9,365 nt of DNA, taken from Candidatus Roizmanbacteria bacterium CG_4_9_14_0_2_um_filter_39_13. GTDB lineage: Bacteria; Patescibacteriota; Microgenomatia; UBA1406; GWC2-37-13. Every line of letters begins with the position of its first letter. Within the stretch, counting starts at the first letter, position 1. The stretch is taken from contig PFSC01000120.1 of assembly GCA_002788865.1 (NCBI GenBank), forward strand, positions 1-9,365, in the 5' to 3' direction. The position numbers and the translations under genes are program-made. Of the stretch, positions 5,689 to 9,365 are shown in pieces. Below the pieces are notes generated by a model. It did no database searches and was not told where the DNA came from. It saw nothing but the letters and a program-made list of their open reading frames with translations.

Positions 5689-6156
5689 TTATTTATTAAC
5701 AGCTTTCTTTTTTGCGGGTGCTTTTGCCTTCTTCAGATCTTTCTTGCCTTCTTCTGAGATAAACTCCCATCGAGATTTAAGGAACTCTCCCAGATCAGAC
5801 ATGCGTTCTTTTGTCGCTTCTTTTTCATCCTTAAGCCTACCAATAACTTCCTTCACCACTTCCATGTACTTTCCCTTGTCTATGTCTGGATACTTCGTTT
5901 TGAGCTCATCAAGTCGAGTATTCATCTCTTTTTGAGCCATTTCATAGAGTTTTTTTCCCTCGTTTGAAGCTGATCCAAAAATTTCCTTCACAATCTCTTC
6001 TTTGCTTTTGGTTTGAAGAGCAGTGTGGAGACTCGCCCATTTCTTTTTAGCCATTTCACGATTTTCTTTTCCACTTTTTGGTGAAAGAAAAAATGCTGCC
6101 GCTCCTCCAAGAAGCGCGCCAAGTGCTAAAGTCAGACCAATTTTTGATTTTGCCAT
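5689..6156 (-). CDS. YtxH-like small membrane protein with lysine-rich tail
   Basis: A 155-residue protein starting MAKSKIGLTLALGALLGG. A glycine/alanine-rich membrane helix spans about residues 6-25 and is followed at once by FLSPKSGKENR, the hallmark order of YtxH-domain proteins (Gly-rich membrane segment, then SPKSGKE/R). The rest (30-140) is charged and helical, with coiled-coil character. The C-terminus is a low-complexity Lys/Ala tail (KKAKAPAKKKAVNK) that may bind nucleic acid or acidic partners. YtxH proteins are often linked to general stress in Firmicutes; no biochemical activity is established. A TATAAT at 6193-6188 with TTACAC 16 bp further upstream gives a plausible promoter and a leader of about 25 bases without a Shine-Dalgarno sequence. 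Confidence 0.78.
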   Translation of the reverse strand: MAKSKIGLTLALGALLGGAAAFFLSPKSGKENREMAKKKWASLHTALQTKSKEEIVKEIFGSASNEGKKLYEMAQKEMNTRLDELKTKYPDIDKGKYMEVVKEVIGRLKDEKEATKERMSDLGEFLKSRWEFISEEGKKDLKKAKAPAKKKAVNK

Positions 6157-6187
6157 AAGTATAAATTCAAATTTGTAATCACTTATT

Positions 6188-6215
6188 ATTATACCTTATT
6201 TCTCATTTTGTGTAA
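6188..6215 (-). promoter_or_regulatory. Promoter of the YtxH-like gene
   Basis: On the minus strand, TTACAC (6215-6210) and TATAAT (6193-6188) are 16 bp apart. The predicted start near 6181 gives a leader of about 25 bases. A tandem TGTAACA direct repeat (6211-6224) overlaps the -35 region and could be an operator. Confidence 0.45.
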
Positions 6216-6245
6216 CATGTAACACTTCACAAGTCTTGACAGAGA

Positions 6246-6330
6246 TGTCATTCCCGAGCGGAATGAAATGGAGCGCGGCAATCTAATTATTTAGAGATTG
6301 CTTCGTCGTTGTCACTCCTCGAGAATGACA
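6246..6330. repeat. Nested hairpin repeat element with TGTCAT/ATGACA ends
   Basis: The outer arms TGTCATTCCCGAG (6246-6258) and CTCGAGAATGACA (6318-6330) pair at 12 of 13 positions. Inside, GCAATCT (6278-6284) pairs perfectly with AGATTGC (6295-6301). It lies between the divergent YtxH-like and deoxyribosyltransferase-like genes. The symmetrical build suggests a miniature dispersed repeat. The 282-bp gap 6157-6438 otherwise holds only the two promoters and the small palindrome at 6374. Confidence 0.72.
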
Positions 6331-6373
6331 TACTATGATGTAGTTTTGTCAAAGAGCGTGAACTCTTACGTGT

Positions 6374-6393
6374 AACGTATTATATTATACGTT
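6374..6393. promoter_or_regulatory. Inverted repeat upstream of the deoxyribosyltransferase/RHH gene, possible operator
   Basis: AACGTAT (6374-6380) and ATACGTT (6387-6393) are perfect inverted arms around a 6-base spacer. The centre is about 45 bp upstream of the -10 box of the gene at 6439. Because that protein ends in an RHH-like DNA-binding segment, self-regulation through this site is possible but is inference. Confidence 0.35.
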
Positions 6394-6427
6394 TTGCGAT
6401 ACGCGAACTGCGCTACACGAACTATAG

Positions 6428-6433
6428 TATAAT
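6428..6433 (+). promoter_or_regulatory. -10 box of the deoxyribosyltransferase-like gene
   Basis: TATAAT ends five bases before ATG 6439, placing the expected start point at or next to the ATG, so the mRNA should be leaderless. No good -35 at 16-18 bp. Confidence 0.55.
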
Positions 6434-6438
6434 AGAAC

Positions 6439-7005
6439 ATGGCAACCAAGAAGCTCAAACTATACTTCACCGGCTCCATCGCAGCTCGCGATCAGTACCG
6501 CGAAAACTACAACAAAATCATCCAGCTCATCCGAGAAAGTGGACATACAATCATTGCAGATCATATTCTGAGTGTTTCCGAAAAAGAGATCGGCCTCAAA
6601 ACTCGTGAGGAGCGCCTGAAGTTTCATACTAAAATAGAAGAATGGATTCATTCGAGCGACGCTGTGATCGCAGAAACATCGTTCCCAAGTATCAGCGTCG
6701 GGTACGAAATTTCACTTGCACTTCGCGTAGGAAAGCCTGTACTTGTACTCTACAGCGAGGGCGAGCCACCGAGTCTTCTTGCTCACCATCGTGACGAAAA
6801 ACTCCTGTGTGAAAAATATTCACTACAAACTCTTTCAGGGATTTTGCATGATTTTCTCGGATATGTAGATTCAAAATCTGACTTGCGATTCACTTTTTTC
6901 ATCACTCCGAAAATCGCCTCGTTTCTGGATACAATCGCCAAAAGGGGAAAACTCCCCAAGTCGGTATATCTCAGAAAGCTTATTGAAGACGATATGGAAA
7001 AATAA
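6439..7005 (+). CDS. Nucleoside 2-deoxyribosyltransferase-fold protein with C-terminal RHH-like segment
   Basis: A 188-residue protein. Residues 5 to about 135 match the nucleoside 2-deoxyribosyltransferase/DNPH1 fold: an N-terminal strand and loop LYFTGSIAARDQY (8-20), SDAVIAET (73-80) with D74, and SISVGYEISLAL (84-95). The last holds the position of the catalytic Glu, E90, in the S-x-G-x-E pattern, followed by KPVLVLY. Family enzymes cleave or transfer the glycosidic bond of deoxynucleosides or their monophosphates. Residues 148-188 look like a ribbon-helix-helix: strand DLRFTFFI, helix TPKIASFLDTIAKRGK, helix KSVYLRKLIEDDME. The fusion suggests a nucleotide-sensing regulator or a DNA-bound hydrolase. 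Nucleotide salvage is the conservative reading. A -10 box five bases before ATG supports the start. Confidence 0.72.
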   Translation: MATKKLKLYFTGSIAARDQYRENYNKIIQLIRESGHTIIADHILSVSEKEIGLKTREERLKFHTKIEEWIHSSDAVIAETSFPSISVGYEISLALRVGKPVLVLYSEGEPPSLLAHHRDEKLLCEKYSLQTLSGILHDFLGYVDSKSDLRFTFFITPKIASFLDTIAKRGKLPKSVYLRKLIEDDMEK

Positions 7006-7029
7006 ATGTAGATATGTAACAGATGCATC

Positions 7030-7057
7030 TTGAATCTAATTGTTTCGGTACTATAAT
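7030..7057 (+). promoter_or_regulatory. Possible promoter upstream of the antiporter gene
   Basis: TTGAAT (7030-7035) and TATAAT (7052-7057) are 16 bp apart. It would give a leader of about 90 bases containing the hairpin and T-run at 7068-7098. A weaker alternative -10, TACTAT (7134-7139), lies 15 bases before ATG 7155. Confidence 0.4.
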
Positions 7058-7067
7058 AAACCCATAC

Positions 7068-7098
7068 TTCCTATTGCATTAGGGATTTTTTTGTTTTT
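7068..7098 (+). terminator. Weak intrinsic terminator or attenuator
   Basis: TTCCTA (7068-7073) pairs with TAGGGA (7080-7085) around a 6-base loop, with one G-T wobble, followed by seven T, a G and five more T. It may end the transcript of the gene stopping at 7005, or attenuate transcription into the antiporter gene. Confidence 0.4.
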
Positions 7099-7154
7099 GA
7101 AAAGCCTCAAACAGGCACGCTGTAATATATTTTTACTATTAATACCAAAATTTC

Positions 7155-8669
7155 ATGGGAACACCAACTTCTCCATTCAGCTTTTTTCTAGACTCATTCA
7201 AACCTGAAAATTTCAAACACAGATTTGGAATCTTATCGTTTCTTCTCCAAAGATCATGGGGCGCATGGTTTGCATTTATTGCATTTATTTTCTTTTATAG
7301 TACACACCAATATACTTTTTCAGGATTTTTCATCATCATAACTGCAGTAATGGCAATGAATGGTCTCACACAAACTGATATCGTTCTTGCACACCGAACA
7401 CCAACCTGGTGGAAAAAACACCCGACTTTGAAGGCTCTTCATTTCATCAACTCTGAGGGAGAGATGGCGGGTATTTTTGTCGGCGTTCTCGCACTTATTG
7501 TTGTCGGGCTCACCAATAGCACCGATCTTGAAAAAATTCACTGGCCAATCGGTGAAGCCTTCACACTCTACGGGATCATGTCTTTTGCAAACTGGACAGT
7601 ACATCATATGGTGACGGTAATGACAATAGTTGAAAAATATACCGGCAAGTTTGGCGTAGTGTTTTCGGGCTCACTTCTCTCTGCAGTCACCGGAGAACCA
7701 GCTGCTGCAGTATTTCTCTCTGAATATCTTGGAAATCGTGTCACACCAGAAAATCGACCAAAGCTTGCAACCGCAATCGCAGGATCAATCGGATCAGGTG
7801 GCGGATGGCTTCCCTTTGCAGCACCTCCAATTCTTATCATTTGGGGAATTCTTTCCCATGATTTTGGATGGAGTATCGTAAATCTCATGATGTTTATCGG
7901 ACTTGGGTGCATCACTCATGCGATGGTAGTCTCCATATTTGCAACAAAATATATCAAGGATCCTGAAGAAGAACTTACGACGTCACATCTTCCAACAGCT
8001 CTTATGACTTTTGGATTCTTGGCACTTCTTGTTCTTGCACATATCTTTGTCCATGGACCATATCTTTGGCTGATTGATGCTATTATCGGGATCAACGTAT
8101 CATTCACTCTTGCAAGTTTGTACGGCGACAAAATCTCACAACTCGTGAAAGAAAAGAAATTTAAAACTGATGAAGATAGACGAACAGATCATGAATATGA
8201 GGAACTTTCAGAAAAAGCATTCTCTGCGACATTTCAACCAATGCTTCTTTCTTTCCTCCTCCTTTCCCTTGAGGTGATCGGACACGTGGCAGAACCGTTT
8301 ATTGAAATCATTGCCCAGTCTATTCCTGAAAGCTGGCCTCTTCTTTTGACCGCACTCTTTCTTTTTTATATCACCGCAGCAGTTTCTCACTTTGCTGACA
8401 ACGCTCTTGCGTCCCGCGTCTTTATTGTTGTCGCACTATCATTCATGAGCACTCTGGGTGAAGCAGCAGCAAATCTTTTGGCAATTGCAGTCATATATGG
8501 AGCGCTTTACGGAGGATTCCTCATGATTCCCGCAAATCTTCCAAACTTTGCAATCTCCCGAGCTTTTCATGTCGATTCTGGGAAGTGGATGAAAAATGCA
8601 TTTGGCATATATTGGACCGGAATAGTCTATGTTGCCGCGCTCTTTGTGTGGAGTGTGTTTTTGAAATAG
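7155..8669 (+). CDS. Putative Na+/H+ antiporter (ion-transporter superfamily membrane protein)
   Basis: A 504-residue polytopic inner-membrane protein with about a dozen hydrophobic segments and a charged cytoplasmic loop at about 325-355 (EKKFKTDEDRRTDHEYEE). Two similar membrane re-entry regions are visible. The N-half has VTGEPAAAVFLSEYL (178-192) and GGGWLPFAAPPI (215-226). The C-half has LGEAAANLLAIAV (434-446) and GGFLMIPANLPNF (453-465). Such paired small-residue/Pro-Asn motifs are typical of the two inverted halves of NhaD/CitM-like ion transporters, and the overall pattern fits the 'putative Na+/H+ antiporter' family. Likely role: export of sodium or pH balance. The ion is not provable from sequence here. 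There is no signal peptide and no Shine-Dalgarno sequence. It converges with the toxin gene, with a 6-bp gap. Confidence 0.7.
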   Translation: MGTPTSPFSFFLDSFKPENFKHRFGILSFLLQRSWGAWFAFIAFIFFYSTHQYTFSGFFIIITAVMAMNGLTQTDIVLAHRTPTWWKKHPTLKALHFINSEGEMAGIFVGVLALIVVGLTNSTDLEKIHWPIGEAFTLYGIMSFANWTVHHMVTVMTIVEKYTGKFGVVFSGSLLSAVTGEPAAAVFLSEYLGNRVTPENRPKLATAIAGSIGSGGGWLPFAAPPILIIWGILSHDFGWSIVNLMMFIGLGCITHAMVVSIFATKYIKDPEEELTTSHLPTALMTFGFLALLVLAHIFVHGPYLWLIDAIIGINVSFTLASLYGDKISQLVKEKKFKTDEDRRTDHEYEELSEKAFSATFQPMLLSFLLLSLEVIGHVAEPFIEIIAQSIPESWPLLLTALFLFYITAAVSHFADNALASRVFIVVALSFMSTLGEAAANLLAIAVIYGALYGGFLMIPANLPNFAISRAFHVDSGKWMKNAFGIYWTGIVYVAALFVWSVFLK

Positions 8670-8675
8670 CTACAA

Positions 8676-8939
8676 TCAATATACTTGATTATGACTTCCT
8701 ATATCTAAGAAATGAGCAGTATTTCCCTTAATTATATATACAACGCGGATATCTCCAGTGATAGAAAAAGCACGATAATTTTGCTTCTGACCAGAGAGTT
8801 TATGATCATGTAATATCGGATGTGACGTGTCGCTCATGAAGGTTTGGAGTCGTAATTGAAACTGGTTAAGAAGATTACTGTTTGGTTTTATGCGTTTATC
8901 GAAATGCTTTACGAATACTTTGTGAAGCTTTATTTTCAT
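8676..8939 (-). CDS. RelE/YafQ-family type II toxin (mRNA interferase)
   Basis: An 87-residue basic protein with the RelE/YafQ layout: two N-terminal helices (to about residue 35), then a sheet beginning HPILHDHKLSG (40-50) and ending in RVVYIIKGNTAHFLDIGSHNQVY as fourth strand and C-terminus. H45 and K47 in HDHKLSG, R65 in DIRVVY and H83 in GSHNQVY are candidate RNA-cleaving residues by family comparison. Such toxins cut mRNA in the ribosomal A site. The start ATG 8939 overlaps the antitoxin TGA (ATGA), so the toxin is made only after the antitoxin. Normal length; looks intact. Confidence 0.85.
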   Translation of the reverse strand: MKIKLHKVFVKHFDKRIKPNSNLLNQFQLRLQTFMSDTSHPILHDHKLSGQKQNYRAFSITGDIRVVYIIKGNTAHFLDIGSHNQVY

Positions 8940-9217
8940 CTCTCATCGTGAATGAGAAATTCTAATGCATCGTCTACATTTTCGAATTTGTATGTGTTTT
9001 TTCCATTTTTGATATCCTCTTCCATTCTGTCATATCGGGATATGGCTTTTTTGGAAAGCTGAGTAACATCTTCTTTTCTTGGCTTATTTGTACTGATTTT
9101 GAGTACAAATTTGGTAAGCATATCGACCACAGAATCAAAACCCATTTCCTGGGCTTTTGTTTCTGCTTTGCGCATGACTGAGGATGGGACTGGTACTTGA
9201 ATGACTGTTTGAACCAT
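8936..9217 (-). CDS. RelB/DinJ-type ribbon-helix-helix antitoxin
   Basis: A 93-residue protein. The N-terminus TVIQVPVPSSVMRKAETKAQ followed by EMG and SVVDMLTKFVLKI forms the strand-helix-helix of an RHH DNA-binding dimer (about residues 3-40). The C-terminal half is charged (KKAISRYDRMEEDIKNGKN) and ends in YKFENVDDALEFLIHDER, the part expected to wrap the toxin. Antitoxins of this kind neutralise the RelE/YafQ partner and repress their own operon. It is the first gene of the two-gene operon. TGA-TATAAT seven bases before ATG 9217 predicts a leaderless mRNA. Confidence 0.85.
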   Translation of the reverse strand: MVQTVIQVPVPSSVMRKAETKAQEMGFDSVVDMLTKFVLKISTNKPRKEDVTQLSKKAISRYDRMEEDIKNGKNTYKFENVDDALEFLIHDER

Positions 9218-9224
9218 ATTTCAG

Positions 9225-9233
9225 ATTATATCA
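9225..9233 (-). promoter_or_regulatory. Extended -10 promoter of the antitoxin-toxin operon
   Basis: On the minus strand TGA-TATAAT ends seven bases before ATG 9217, so the predicted transcript begins at the start codon. The surrounding AATCATGATATAATC contains a short palindrome (ATCATGAT) that could be the RHH operator. Confidence 0.6.
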
Positions 9234-9248
9234 TGATTTCTTCCCATG

Positions 9249-9290
9249 AAAAAGCCCCGCCCCTCTGATATCACATCATGAGGGCGGGGT
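9249..9290 (-). terminator. Rho-independent terminator for a gene entering from the right
   Basis: GCCCCGCCCCTC (9254-9265) pairs with GAGGGCGGGGT (9280-9290), with one bulged C. On the minus strand the stem is followed by five T (9253-9249). It lies upstream of the antitoxin promoter, so it ends a minus-strand transcript from beyond 9300. In 9291-9365 I see no supportable gene. Confidence 0.75.
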
Positions 9291-9365
9291 TTGAGGTACA
9301 TATCGGTTGTTTGAAGGACGCATGGGCTCTTCTTCCGTTCTCCCCCTAAAAAGCGGGAATGGAAA

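Noticed and set aside
6236..6241. Perfect TTGACA -35 box
   Set aside because: No -10-like sequence lies 15-19 bp downstream; the position is the edge of a repeat element.
8674..8690. AATCAA/TTGATT palindrome between the antiporter and toxin genes as a terminator
   Set aside because: The stem is only 6 bp and AT-rich, and no T-run follows on either strand.
1100..8939. Reassigned UGA codon, as in some CPR lineages
   Set aside because: Genes end normally at UGA (first MNT gene, toxin, antitoxin), giving expected protein lengths. No conserved domain needs UGA read-through.
9291..9365. Possible end of a minus-strand coding region at the right edge
   Set aside because: Two minus-strand frames are open for this short length but neither gives a recognisable peptide. 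One runs into the terminator stem before stopping.

Overview
The window looks like chromosomal DNA from a small-genome uncultured bacterium, most plausibly of the Candidate Phyla Radiation (Patescibacteria). This is inference. The signs are moderately AT-rich DNA, tightly overlapping small operons, starts without Shine-Dalgarno sequences, several genes with a -10 box a few bases before the start codon, a solitary VirB4/VirD4-like ATPase of a kind I associate with that group, and hairpin repeats between genes. UGA is used as an ordinary stop.

Layout. 1-974 (minus) is a GHKL-type ATPase gene running off the left edge. 1100-2727 (plus) holds two consecutive MNT-HEPN (MntA-HepT type) toxin-antitoxin pairs. 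In the first pair the HepT protein has lost an internal block; the second pair is intact. 2730-4898 (plus) is a 722-residue FtsK/HerA-superfamily ATPase placed 2 bp after the second HepT. A near-copy of the ATPase's first codons, with its own promoter, is stranded at 1768-1854. The second TA pair therefore appears to sit between an old 5' end and the gene body. 4929-5328 is a GIY-YIG nuclease gene bracketed by hairpin repeats in opposite orientation. 5331-6156 (minus) encodes two small membrane proteins, one with a YtxH-like layout, separated by another repeat. 6246-6330 is a nested hairpin repeat. 6439-7005 (plus) encodes a nucleoside-deoxyribosyltransferase-fold protein with a ribbon-helix-helix-like tail. 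7155-8669 (plus) is a putative Na+/H+ antiporter. 8676-9217 (minus) is a RelBE/YafQ-DinJ-type toxin-antitoxin operon. 9254-9290 is an intrinsic terminator for something entering from the right on the minus strand.

How the parts relate. Three toxin-antitoxin modules and a nuclease with its own repeat family make this an accessory-rich stretch around a few housekeeping-type genes. Each TA pair is arranged antitoxin first with the toxin start overlapping the antitoxin stop, so the first gene is initiated near the transcript 5' end and the second by translational coupling. The ATPase seems to have exchanged its own leaderless promoter for read-through from the inserted TA pair. The most notable observations are that displaced 5' end, the deleted HepT, the GIY-YIG/hairpin unit with a compensatory base-pair change, and the deoxyribosyltransferase-like/RHH fusion.
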